This document shows, one piece after another, positions 56,086 through 64,000 of a stretch of 64,000 nucleotides of DNA. The translations under genes were made by a program, and so were the position numbers. The stretch is from Candidatus Gastranaerophilales bacterium. GTDB taxonomy: Bacteria > Cyanobacteriota > Vampirovibrionia > Gastranaerophilales > Gastranaerophilaceae. Numbering within the stretch: the first letter of the stretch is position 1; each line of letters begins with the position of its first letter. The notes under the pieces were generated by a model. The model searched no databases and was not told where the DNA came from. It worked only from the letters and a program-made list of their open reading frames with translations. The stretch is taken from contig CALVEM010000001.1 of NCBI GenBank assembly GCA_944326605.1, positions 62,001 through 126,000 on the forward strand, written 5' to 3'.

Positions 56086-57079
56086 TTTCTTCATCTTCAA
56101 TATCCTTATAAATATTTTGCTTAAGAGTGTTTCTTGCGCTCTGGCGTTTCTTTTCACTTATTTTGGCAATATGTTTATTATGAACAAGTTTTTTGGTGTG
56201 TTCCTGTTTATTCCCCTCAAATTTTATTTTTTCTTTGTATTCTCCGGCTTCTTTTATGAATTCAAGGTAGCTTTCATATCTTGTTTTATCAATTTTATCA
56301 ATATTTTCCAGCACGTTACATCCATCCTCGCAGGTGTGAAGGCAGTTCGAATATTTACATTGGTCTCTGAATTTTGCTATATCATCAAAAAGTAAATCTA
56401 CATCCGCCGGTAAAATAAAATCAAATCTGACATTGCTAAATCCCGGAGTGTCAACAATTCTTGATGTGTCGTTTATTTTTATAATTTCGCAGTGTCTTGT
56501 TGTATGTGTTCCCCGTTGAGTTTTTTCGCTTACCTGTTTTGTTCTTAAGTTTAAATCAGGGTTAATTGCGTTAACAAGGCTTGATTTCCCGACACCGGAA
56601 TTGCCGCAGAGAACAGTTGTTTTATTTGTTAAAACTTTTTCAAAGTTTTTAATTCCTTTGTGTTCTGTTGCGGAGGTGTAAACTATTTTATAGTCTAAAG
56701 GCTCATAAATTTTTTTGATTTTTTCTTTTAGATGTTTATCCCATTTTAAATCTTCTTTATTAAAACATAGAATTGCCGGAATATTATAATATTTTGCAAG
56801 CGCAATATACCGGTTTAGCTGATGAAGATCCAAATCGGGTTCTTTAAGTGCTGATACAATAATAATTTGGTCAATATTTGCAACGCTCGGACGTTTAATA
56901 AAGTTTTTCCGCGGAATGATTTTTATAATTGCGCCGCTTTCAAATTCGACAAAATCACCGACGAGAATTTTTTCTTTCTGCTTTTTTAAAACCTCGCGAA
57001 TTTTACATTCATGCGTTTTTTGTCCGTCATCAACATAATAAAAATCAGAATGAATTTTATATATTTGTCCTTCAGCCAT
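56078..57079 (-). CDS. rsgA: Ribosome small-subunit-dependent GTPase RsgA
   Basis: 333 residues. Circularly permuted GTPase motifs: NKED (G4, CFNKEDLKW), SATEHKG (G5), GNSGVGKSSLVNAI (G1) and DTPGFSN (G3). The zinc knuckle is CKYSNCLHTCEDGCNVL. It assists 30S assembly. The C-terminal 40 residues (ISEKKRQSARNTLKQ...) are an extra basic/acidic tail. It overlaps the prenyl-synthase start. Confidence 0.95.
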   Translation of the reverse strand: MAEGQIYKIHSDFYYVDDGQKTHECKIREVLKKQKEKILVGDFVEFESGAIIKIIPRKNFIKRPSVANIDQIIIVSALKEPDLDLHQLNRYIALAKYYNIPAILCFNKEDLKWDKHLKEKIKKIYEPLDYKIVYTSATEHKGIKNFEKVLTNKTTVLCGNSGVGKSSLVNAINPDLNLRTKQVSEKTQRGTHTTRHCEIIKINDTSRIVDTPGFSNVRFDFILPADVDLLFDDIAKFRDQCKYSNCLHTCEDGCNVLENIDKIDKTRYESYLEFIKEAGEYKEKIKFEGNKQEHTKKLVHNKHIAKISEKKRQSARNTLKQNIYKDIEDEENE

Positions 57080-57106
57080 TACAGAATTATTTTAGCATAA
57101 AAAGTT

Positions 57107-58222
57107 TTATTCCACACCCTCCTGATAATTTTCATATTCAAGTTTGTCCTTGTAGAGGAATGAATGATATTGAGCAGTTAGTTTTTGAGGGTAGACATCT
57201 AAGTCCCAAGTATCAGCTCCTAATTGATTTGGACCTTTTGCCCCGTTTGCATCAATCACAATAGACCCGCATCTCCCCTCGTCACTGGATACTTTTATTT
57301 CATTGCCGTTTTCATCTTTTAATGGATTACCCTTGTTATCTGTCTTTGTCCATGTATTTGTCCATTTACAATCTCCGTTATGATTATATCTATTTATTAA
57401 AATTACACTGCCATCACTTAAAATTGCAGAACTGCTTTTTGAAAAATCCCGATAAATTGTTTTTCCGTTTTGATAAGTTTTTTTATTGTATTTTGTTTTC
57501 CAATTCCAGCATCCGCCTTGATTTCCTTTACATATTTTAACCATTTTTAAGTTTTTTGAAAGTATTTCAACTATTTCATCGCTTGTATATGAAGGTCCGA
57601 ACAATTCTCCGTAAGAATCGAAACCGTTTTGGCTTTTGGTCATAATCAAAGCGTTAGATAATTTAGAATAAGAATTCTTTGCCTGATTAAGGAGCACTTT
57701 ATCTTTGTAATCAGCAATTAATGTCGGTATCGTCATTGCAGCAACTACCCCGATTATGCCGAGGGTGACGAGAACTTCAGCGAGAGTAAAGGCAGCTTTT
57801 TTATAAGGTGAATAAGTGAATAGGTTAATATGTGAATAAGTTCGTTTCAGGGAAATATTCATGTCATCCTGAACTCGTTTCAGGATCTTCTTTATCCATT
57901 CTCCCCTTTGCGGGAGAAGGTGGCACATCGTGCCTGATGAGGGGTGATTTTCATCCACCCCTTTACTTCCCCTCCCCTCAAGGGAGGGGATATTTTTTTT
58001 GTCCTCTCGTCCCTTTGGGGAGAGAGTTAGAGTGAGGGGGCAGCGTAGCCGCTGCATCCGGCATATGAGTTTTGCATGAATTTTTCAGGTCATTCTGAGC
58101 GAAACAAAGAATCGCATTATCGTCACGATTATGCGAATGCCTTAACTTTAAAAACCTGTAATCCCTTGTTAAATCTTTATCCTGTTGGGGGGGGGGCAAC
58201 TCAAAGCTTCTCTGTTAAACAT
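57107..58222 (-). pseudogene. Type IV prepilin-like gene with C10 leader and repeat-laden N-terminus
   Basis: ATG at 58222 (GGAGTT ahead). The leader MFNREALSC precedes ten C (58187-58196) and then stops within five codons. With 11 C the frame runs 74 codons to a TGA at 57978; the prepilin is in another frame, reachable by one more base change (an A8 run at 57993-58000 is the obvious place). The pilin body is intact: KKAAFTLAEVLVTLGIIGVV, GGCWNW, CKWTNTWTKTD, DANGAKGPNQLGADTWDLDV. Between leader and body lie several dispersed repeats. The pilin part is best treated as live but leader-disrupted. Confidence 0.7.
57800..58140. repeat. Cluster of dispersed repeats inside a prepilin leader
   Basis: From left to right: tandem GTGAATA units (57801-57842), a TCCTGAACTCGTTTCAGGA palindrome (57865-57886), a GGAGAAGGTGGCACATCGTG segment, CCCTCCCCTCAAGGGAGGGG (57970-57990), CCCTTTGGGGAGAGAGTTAG (58011-58030), and a TCATTCTGAGCGAAACAAAG segment (58090-58110). 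Related copies of several recur at 55023, 62597 and 62655. Confidence 0.75.
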
Positions 58223-58246
58223 ATTCCAACTCCTTCTTTTTATTTT

Positions 58247-58275
58247 ATTATTTATGATTTTTTTATTTTTGTCAA
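58247..58275 (-). promoter_or_regulatory. Promoter of the 58222 prepilin
   Basis: TTGACA (58270-58275), a 17-base spacer, and AATAAT (58247-58252): the same boxes and spacing as at 32664-32692. Confidence 0.75.
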
Positions 58276-58416
58276 GCTGTCTGAAAACTAAATAATCGTT
58301 ATTTTAAATTTTTTTGTTACTAATTTTCTTTATTTTGTAACAAATATTTGAAGTTTGGAATATTTGTGTTATTATCAATTTATAAATTAAAATGACAGTA
58401 TTATAAGGGGAAAAAT

Positions 58417-58974
58417 ATGATTTCAGTAAACGATTTAAAAACAGGCTTAACGCTTCAATTAGACAACGGTTTATGGTCTGTTGTTGAATTTTTACACGTA
58501 AAACCCGGTAAAGGTGCTGCGTTTGTAAGATCAAAACTTAAAAACGTAGAAACAGGACAGGTAGTTGAAAAAACATTCCGTGCCGGGGAAAAAGTTGCAA
58601 AAGCTATGCTTGACAGACGCGAAATGCAATATTTATATAAAGAAGGTAAAGAATATGTGATGATGGATAACGAAACCTATGAACAACTTCAATTAACCGA
58701 AGATCAAATAGGTGACGGTATTAAATATCTAAAAGAAAATATGATAGTTCAGGTCTTAATGCACGACGGCAGAATTATCGGTGTAGATTTGCCTGCCCAT
58801 GTTATTCTTGAAGTAACTGATACTCCGCCTTCTGAAAAAGGCAACACTGCTCAGGGCGGCACAAAACCGGCAACACTTGAAACAGGTGCTGTAGTTAATG
58901 TTCCGTTCTTTATTTCTAACGGTGATAAAATCAGAGTTGATACAAGAACAAATGAATATCTGGATCGTGCTTAA
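58417..58974 (+). CDS. efp: Elongation factor P
   Basis: 185 residues, standard length. [17 protein letters not shown] holds the loop with the Lys that may be modified, and [17 protein letters not shown] is the diagnostic C-terminus. It rescues ribosomes stalled on proline runs, of interest next to prepilin leaders that would encode Pro runs. AGGGG stands ahead of the ATG, and accB follows after 100 bases. Confidence 0.96.
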   Translation: MISVNDLKTGLTLQLDNGLWSVVEFLHVKPGKGAAFVRSKLKNVETGQVVEKTFRAGEKVAKAMLDRREMQYLYKEGKEYVMMDNETYEQLQLTEDQIGDGIKYLKENMIVQVLMHDGRIIGVDLPAHVILEVTDTPPSEKGNTAQGGTKPATLETGAVVNVPFFISNGDKIRVDTRTNEYLDRA

Positions 58975-59074
58975 TTAAAAAGTTTTTTGAGTGTGAGGGG
59001 CGCAACAATCTTAATAATGCTCCTTTTATTCAGCCCCTCACTTTTACTCTCTATTTAAAAGAAAGGCAAAAATA

Positions 59075-59518
59075 ATGAAATTTGATATAGATTATGTTGA
59101 AAAATTAGCAAAAGTTTTAGCTGACAATTCGTTAACCGAAATTTCTCTGGAAGACGGCGAACAGGCTATTACTTTGAGAAAAGAAGTTATGGGAGTAACA
59201 ACTGCTCCTGTTGTTGCTTCAGCTCCTGCTCCGCAGCAAGCACCGGCATCTTCTGCACCGGCTGAACAAAAAGAAGTTAAAAAAGGCAAACCCTTAACAT
59301 CTCCTATGGTTGGAACTTTCTATTCGGCACCTTCTCCTGATGCAGAGCCGTTTGTCAAAGTTGGACAGACTGTTAAAGAGGGCGATGTGGTTTGTATAGT
59401 TGAAGCTATGAAACTTATGAATGAGATTGAATCGGATTTCGCCGGTAAAATCGTTGAAATATGTGTTCAAGACGGTCAACCTGTAGAATTCGGACAAGTT
59501 TTAATGTATATAGAATGA
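59075..59518 (+). CDS. accB: Biotin carboxyl carrier protein of acetyl-CoA carboxylase
   Basis: 147 residues: an N-terminal helical part, an Ala/Pro-rich linker (ASAPAPQQAPASSAPAE) and the biotinyl domain with EAMKLMNEIE, where the Lys is biotinylated. With accC it forms the first half-reaction of fatty-acid synthesis. AAAGAAAGG precedes the ATG. Confidence 0.95.
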   Translation: MKFDIDYVEKLAKVLADNSLTEISLEDGEQAITLRKEVMGVTTAPVVASAPAPQQAPASSAPAEQKEVKKGKPLTSPMVGTFYSAPSPDAEPFVKVGQTVKEGDVVCIVEAMKLMNEIESDFAGKIVEICVQDGQPVEFGQVLMYIE

Positions 59519-59524
59519 AGTGGG

Positions 59525-59562
59525 ACGTGAAGAGTGAAGCGAATTTCACTCTTTACTTTTTC
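59525..59562. repeat. GTGAAGAGTGAAG palindrome between accB and accC
   Basis: GTGAAGAGTGAAGCGAATTTCACTCTTTAC folds on itself; the same motif type lies at 44342-44412. Confidence 0.55.
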
Positions 59563-59595
59563 GCTAGAAGTATGATTATTTGAAAAGGGTTTAAA

Positions 59596-60954
59596 ATGTT
59601 TAGAAAAGTATTAATAGCAAACCGCGGTGAGATTGCGGTAAGAATAATCAGAGCTTGCAGAGAAATTGGGATTCCTACAGTTGCAATTTATTCTCAGGCA
59701 GATGCAAACTCGCTTCATGTTAGATTGGCAACCGAAGCTTACTGTATAGGACCTGCTTCAAGTGCAAAGAGTTATTTGAGTATTCCTGCGATAATTTCAG
59801 CCGCGATTGTGTCAGGAGCTGATGCTATCCACCCCGGTTACGGTTTTATGTCTGAAAGAGCTGATTTCGCTGAAATTTGCGCAAAACACGGAATTAAATT
59901 TATCGGACCTACGGCTGATGCTATGCGTAAAATGGGTGATAAAGCAACAGCCCGTAAGACAATGATTGAAAATAATGTCCCTGTTACGCCGGGAACAGGG
60001 ATTTTAAAAACTCCGGAAGAAGTTAAAGAATTTGCTAATAAAGTCGGCTATCCGATTATATTGAAAGCGACAGCTGGCGGCGGCGGAAAAGGAATGAGAA
60101 TTTGCCGTTGTGATGACGATGTTGAAACAAATATGAATTTATGCCAGTCGGAAGCTCAAAATTTCTTCGGCAACCCTGATGTTTATGCTGAAAAATATCT
60201 TGAAAATCCGCGTCATATTGAGGTTCAAATTCTTGCAGACCAGTACGGAAATGTTGTTCACTTAGGTGAAAGAGACTGTTCTATTCAAAGACGCCATCAA
60301 AAATTGCTTGAAGAAGCTCCGTCACCTGCAATTGATGAAGCTACACGTAAAGAAATGGGGGCAGCTGCTGTCAGAGCTGCTAAGGCTATCAATTACGAAA
60401 GTGCAGGAACATGCGAATTTTTGCTTGACCATGACGGCAAATGGTACTTTATGGAAATGAATACCAGAATTCAGGTGGAACATTGTGTTACGGAAATGAT
60501 TTCCAATGTTGATCTTGTGAGAGAGCAGATTATGATTGCTGCAGGTGAAAAACTTGATTTTACTCAGGATGAAATTATGCTCCGCGGACATGCTATAGAA
60601 TGCCGTATTAATGCTGAAAATCCTGAGAAAGATTTCATGCCTAACCCCGGAACTATTACAGGTTACGTTACTCCGGGCGGTTTCGGTGTCAGAGTGGATT
60701 CTCATGCTTATCAGGATTATAAAATTCCGCCTTATTACGATTCAATGATAGGAAAACTTATCTGCTGGGGCAGAACAAGAAATGAGGCACGCAGAAGAAT
60801 GTACAGAGCCTTGAAAGAATACGTTATTACAGGCGTTGAGACAACTCTGCCATTCCATCAGGAAATCATTGAAGATCCTGTATTTATGAGCGGAAACTTC
60901 AATACCGGTTTTATTGAAGATTTCTATAAACGTACGGGTAAAGATAAAAAATAG
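59596..60954 (+). CDS. accC: Acetyl-CoA carboxylase, biotin carboxylase subunit
   Basis: 452 residues. ATP-grasp motifs include [47 protein letters not shown] and [14 protein letters not shown]. It carboxylates biotin on AccB using ATP and bicarbonate. It lies 77 bases after accB in the usual order and ends at a strong terminator. Confidence 0.97.
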   Translation: MFRKVLIANRGEIAVRIIRACREIGIPTVAIYSQADANSLHVRLATEAYCIGPASSAKSYLSIPAIISAAIVSGADAIHPGYGFMSERADFAEICAKHGIKFIGPTADAMRKMGDKATARKTMIENNVPVTPGTGILKTPEEVKEFANKVGYPIILKATAGGGGKGMRICRCDDDVETNMNLCQSEAQNFFGNPDVYAEKYLENPRHIEVQILADQYGNVVHLGERDCSIQRRHQKLLEEAPSPAIDEATRKEMGAAAVRAAKAINYESAGTCEFLLDHDGKWYFMEMNTRIQVEHCVTEMISNVDLVREQIMIAAGEKLDFTQDEIMLRGHAIECRINAENPEKDFMPNPGTITGYVTPGGFGVRVDSHAYQDYKIPPYYDSMIGKLICWGRTRNEARRRMYRALKEYVITGVETTLPFHQEIIEDPVFMSGNFNTGFIEDFYKRTGKDKK

Positions 60955-60957
60955 TTA

Positions 60958-60989
60958 AAAAGCCGGAGGTGAAAGCTTTCGGCTTTTAT
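60958..60989 (+). terminator. Terminator after accC
   Basis: AAAAGCCG...CGGCTTTT stem with a GAGGTGAAAGCTTT loop and T-run. Confidence 0.85.
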
Positions 60990-60990
60990 A

Positions 60991-61018
60991 TTGAAATATG
61001 AAGAGAATATGGTATAAT
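60991..61018 (+). promoter_or_regulatory. Promoter of the 61052 prepilin
   Basis: TTGAAA, a 16-base spacer and TATAAT. The 62344 prepilin has TTGAAA, 17 bases and TATAAT at 62283-62311. Confidence 0.7.
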
Positions 61019-61051
61019 AATAAATGTAATATGAAAGTTGAGGAGTATAGT

Positions 61052-61791
61052 ATGAAAAATTTATTACAAAATGTAAAGTCGGGGGGGGGGCTCCTCTAAG
61101 TTATAATAAAGCGTTTACACTTGCAGAGGTTTTAATTACTCTTGGCATAATAGGTATTGTTGCGGCATTGACAGTACCGTCTTTGATAGGTAATTATCGG
61201 AAAACGCAGACAGTTACTCAATTAAAAAAGATATATTCCGCAATGTCACAGTCTGTGCAGATCTCTCAGAGTAATTATGGTGATATTGCCGGCTGGGATT
61301 GGTCACTTAGCATGGAAGATTTTTTCAAAAAGTATTTAAGTTCTAATTTGTCTATTATTGAGTTTTGCGGAAAAAATGAAGGATGTTGGAACAAAGATGG
61401 CGGCATCATGCTTAATGGAAATAAATACAGCGATACACCTACTTTTCAGGCAGGCGGAGTGAGATCAAAACTTACTTTAGCTGATGGTACGTTTATTGCT
61501 CTGAATAAACAGGACAATAACCATGTGCATATAAATGTTGATATTAACGGTTTTAAGCGTCCTAACACTTATGGTATTGATATTTTTTTATTTACTTTGA
61601 CGCCTGCCCCTTTTTCAGATACTTCACATAAGATTACTTTACCAGGACTGTTTATGTTTGGGCATGGACTGAATAAAGACGAAATTAAATCAAATTATTA
61701 CGGCTGTTCTAAAAATTCAACGGGTCATTTGTGCGGTGAAAAAATTCTTATGGATAGTTGGCAGATAAAAGATGATTATCCATGGAAATAA
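61052..61791 (+). pseudogene. Type IV prepilin-like gene with G10 leader tract, out of frame as assembled
   Basis: ATG at 61052 with GAGGAG. The leader MKNLLQNVKS runs into ten G (61081-61090) and stops after GGGLL. With 11 (or 8) G it reads GGGAPLSYNKA then FTLAEVLITLGIIGIVAAL, a normal prepilin with cleavage at A|F. The body is intact: a long helix (QLKKIYSAMSQSVQISQS), GDIAGWDW, FCGKNEGCWN, DINGFKRPNTYGIDIFLF, and CSKNSTGHLCGEKIL to WQIKDDYPWK. The ending WxIKDDYPW is shared with the 62344 gene. No other defect is seen, so the gene is probably phase-off or miscounted. Confidence 0.8.
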
Positions 61792-61868
61792 TATTTAACA
61801 TTAGGGTTGAGGTCTTCATTAAAATATGCTACAATAGTAACAGGTAGTATGTGTGTGAGTTTTTGAGT

Positions 61869-62276
61869 ATGGCAGGTATTAATTTATTCTATAATTTTAC
61901 AAATCCTTTTGAAAAGCAGAAAGAGCAGCGTCAGGCTCAAAGGGATGCTTTAATTAAGAAAAATTATGATGAGATATATGCTCACGAACTTGCACACAAG
62001 AGTGCAGGCGGTTCGCTTGCAGGTAGTATTGTTATAGAAAAAAATGCTGACGGAATTCCTGTCGGCGGTCATGTTGATATAAAAATGCCGTCGTTAGATA
62101 AAAATAATCCTCAAAAAACAATTAACGATGCAAATACAGTAATTCGTTCTGCTATGGCGCCTTCTGATCCGTCTGCTCAGGATTTTAAAGTAAAGGCGCA
62201 GGCTGAAAATATAAAAATGCGTGCTCAGGCTGTAAAATCTAACAATACAGGGAACAAGCTTGATTATAATGCCTAA
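61869..62276 (+). CDS. SprA-like putative metalloprotease-related protein
   Basis: 135 residues from MAGINLFYNFTNPFEKQKEQ. The central YAHELAHKSAGGSLAGS plus GIPVGGHVDIKM matches the HExxH-like/GGEV pattern of the SprA family (HELAH is a zinc-metalloprotease-like motif). DPSAQDFKVKAQAENIKMRA follows, as in the family. It is shorter than typical members, and its function is unknown. It lies between two prepilin genes on the same strand. Confidence 0.8.
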   Translation: MAGINLFYNFTNPFEKQKEQRQAQRDALIKKNYDEIYAHELAHKSAGGSLAGSIVIEKNADGIPVGGHVDIKMPSLDKNNPQKTINDANTVIRSAMAPSDPSAQDFKVKAQAENIKMRAQAVKSNNTGNKLDYNA

Positions 62277-62282
62277 ATGATA

Positions 62283-62311
62283 TTGAAAAATCAATAAATT
62301 TCAGTTATAAT
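62283..62311 (+). promoter_or_regulatory. Promoter of the 62344 prepilin
   Basis: TTGAAA (62283-62288), a 17-base spacer, TATAAT (62306-62311), then AGAGGAGA at ~62331. Confidence 0.75.
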
Positions 62312-62343
62312 AATTTTTATAATAGCAAAAAGAGGAGATTAGA

Positions 62344-63419
62344 ATGCAAGATTTATTAAGAATTATGAAGTCGGGGGGGGGGCAGCTCCTCGGTTAATCG
62401 GAAGCACAGACGCTAAGCGGTATAGATGCAAAGCGAGTATCGTAAAATATTTTCGCCTTGCCCCTTGTGAGAGTGCAGAATTTCAATGTGAGAATGACTA
62501 TTCGAACATTAGAAATTCGGGAGAGGGTGCTACGCACGTAGTCCTGTCCAATAATTCATGTCAATTTTTACTAAATTATTGTGAGGTTGGTGCTCACCCC
62601 TCATCCGGCACAATGTGCCACCTTCTCCCACACAGGGGAGAAGGAATAAAGGAGATCCTGAAACACGGAGGTCAATCCGACGTTCAGGATGACGAGAATA
62701 ACTTTCTGAAACGAACTTATTCACCTATTCACTTATTTTCTTATTCACATCGTAAACGCGCAGCGTTTACACTCGCTGAGGTATTGATTACCTTAGGTAT
62801 AATCGGTGTAGTTGCTGCGATGACTATGCCGTCCTTAGTTGTAAATTACCAGAAAAAACAAACAGCTGTCAGGCTGGAAAGATTTTATTCCATTATGAGT
62901 CAGGCAATTCTCAGATGGCAGCAAGACGAAGGATTAATGCCTGAGGATATGCAGCTTCCTGCAGAAGCTGTTAATAACGGTCAAAAAACTCGAGAGTGGT
63001 TCAATTCTACAATTGGTAAATATATGACAACTGTATCTCAACAAGCCAACGGGCAAAATTTCTCTGTAGCATTTAATGACGGCTCCGGGTTTGACTCTTA
63101 TATTGGAGGAAATAAAAATCAATTTTTTATATTTTATTGCGTAGATTATAAGTATTGTTACAAAGGTAGTGGCGAAGGTAACTTTAACGGCAAAACAGGT
63201 TTTCTTTTTGAAATAAACAAAGGTCGATTAGTAACATCTGCACCTCATTTTGATACTAAAACCAGAGAAGAAATCTTAGAAGCCTGTAAATACGGGAATA
63301 GTGATGACTCATCTGTGAGTTCAAAAGGTCGCCGTCATGCCTGTACAAGGCTTATTCAGATCGACGGATGGGAAATTAAAGATGATTACCCGTGGAATCA
63401 AACTATGCTTGAAAACTAA
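62344..63419 (+). pseudogene. Type IV prepilin-like gene with G10 leader and long open repeat insert
   Basis: ATG at 62344. The leader MQDLLRIMKS precedes ten G (62373-62382) and stops at GGGQLLG. One more G (or two fewer) opens a single frame from the leader through 62383-62755 with no stop codon, joining RKRAAFTLAEVLITLGIIGV and on to TAA at 63419. The insert carries pieces of the dispersed repeats. The body resembles the 61052 gene: FYSIMSQAILRWQQDEG, FIFYCVDYKYC, and IKDDYPWNQTMLEN. If translated, the leader peptide would be ~135 residues, far longer than known prepilin leaders. Confidence 0.75.
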
Positions 63420-63455
63420 TTTGTTTTTAATTGTTTATGTTATAATCATGTTCGT

Positions 63456-64000
63456 ATGAGCGTACAATTCAGGTATTATGCTAAGGAACTTTTAAATATT
63501 GCCCTGCCTATTATTATGGGTAACCTCGGGTTTATCCTGATAGGTGCCGGGGATGTGCTTGTCGCAGGACATCATTCAACTGATACTTTAGCTGCAATAA
63601 GCATTGCAACAGCTATTACAAATTGTATTCAAACATTTGGCGTCGGATTAATTTCAAGCGTGTCGCCACTTTTGTCAAATTTCAGGGGTGAAAAGAAAAG
63701 CGCTAAAAAGTATTTTTATCCGACTTTGAGATTTGCAATGCTTCTTGCATTTATAATAATGCTTGCTGTACTTGCGTTTATACCTTTGATTGACTATGTG
63801 CACTTTGATCCTAAACTGGTTCCCATGATTAAAGAATATATGTTTATAACTGCTTTTGCAACGTTCGGAGCCTATTTACATTCAGCTTTAAAAGAATTTT
63901 TACAGGCTTTTGAAATTGTTGTTGTTCCGAATTTAATCACGGCTGTTGCTGTATTTTTAAATGTGGCATTATGTTTTGCTATGGTCTTCGGATTTGGTCC
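63456..64000 (+). CDS. MATE-family efflux transporter (3' end outside window)
   Basis: 181 codons are visible from MSVQFRYYAKELLNIALPII. Successive helices include the MATE opening IALPIIMGNLGFILIGAGDV, then ISIATAITNCIQTFGVGLIS, SVSPLLSNFRGEKKSAK, and KEFLQAFEIVVVPNLITAVA. It should exchange cations for drugs or metabolites at the inner membrane. A TATAAT at 63441 is nine bases before the ATG with no ribosome site. Confidence 0.9.
   Translation, partial: MSVQFRYYAKELLNIALPIIMGNLGFILIGAGDVLVAGHHSTDTLAAISIATAITNCIQTFGVGLISSVSPLLSNFRGEKKSAKKYFYPTLRFAMLLAFIIMLAVLAFIPLIDYVHFDPKLVPMIKEYMFITAFATFGAYLHSALKEFLQAFEIVVVPNLITAVAVFLNVALCFAMVFGFG

Noticed and set aside
57978..58199. ORF on the minus strand across the 58222 leader
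   Set aside because: It is the frame that an 11-C tract would open, read from an internal TTG; it consists of repeat sequence and ends before the pilin, so I treat it as part of the leader rather than a gene.

Overview
The window is a gene-dense, AT-rich bacterial chromosome segment that starts and ends inside genes. The gene set points to a diderm bacterium with meso-DAP peptidoglycan: murE with a DNPR motif, a peptidoglycan transpeptidase, an amidase, an MCE-domain protein, a two-partner-secretion-type adhesin and several type IV prepilins with an FTLAEVL(I/V)TLGIIG(V/I)VAA core. That prepilin core together with many unrecognised small proteins most resembles gut Melainabacteria (Gastranaerophilales). 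This placement is inference; no rRNA gene is present to settle it.

Layout. 1-4.9 kb: the 3' part of a large LysM/EF-hand/RTX protein, translationally coupled to a membrane protein, then a glycosyltransferase. 5.0-6.7 kb: a phage remnant (Mu gpG-like protein, small ORF, D12 adenine methylase) ending at a 50-bp copy of a tRNA 3' end. 6.8-15.5 kb: acyltransferase, galE, EEP-family protein, aroA, sugar nucleotidyltransferase and three tRNAs (Ser, Lys, Met); an inverted pair of ~270-bp repeats brackets 10.85-15.25 kb. 15.7-25.2 kb: secreted GH13 enzyme, MCE protein, histidine kinase, glutamate dehydrogenase, SIMPL protein, DMT transporter. 25.3-27.9 kb: large adhesin. 28-35 kb: rpmH-rnpA, proC, Fe-S protein, a prepilin, ilvD and a nagA-like gene. 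35-44 kb: murE, ftsI-like gene, amidase, SMR transporter, pepA, rny. 44-47 kb: ymdB, PHP, pilin-like and LOG genes. 47-57 kb: apt, two glycosyltransferases, HU, SNF2 helicase, PAP2-like protein, prenyl synthase, rsgA. 57-64 kb: three prepilins around efp, accB, accC and a SprA-like protein, then a MATE transporter that runs off the end.

The most striking feature is a recurring poly-G/poly-C leader. Four prepilin genes (starts near 32643, 58222, 61052 and 62344) and one short ORF ahead of a glycosyltransferase (49997) each have a start codon with a ribosome-binding site, 8-13 codons, and then a tract of exactly ten G (or ten C on the coding strand). In this assembly all four prepilins are out of frame or interrupted. 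One extra base (tract of 11) puts two directly in frame, and in a third opens a continuous frame through more than 200 bp of repeat-derived sequence. The leaders fall into two families (Gly-coding and Pro-coding), each with its own shared promoter layout. This looks like phase variation or transcript slippage controlling pilins, though systematic undercalling of 11-base tracts cannot be excluded.

Intergenic space is rich in dispersed palindromic repeats (several families, two with MITE-like terminal inverted repeats). Some of these repeats have been captured inside the prepilin leaders.
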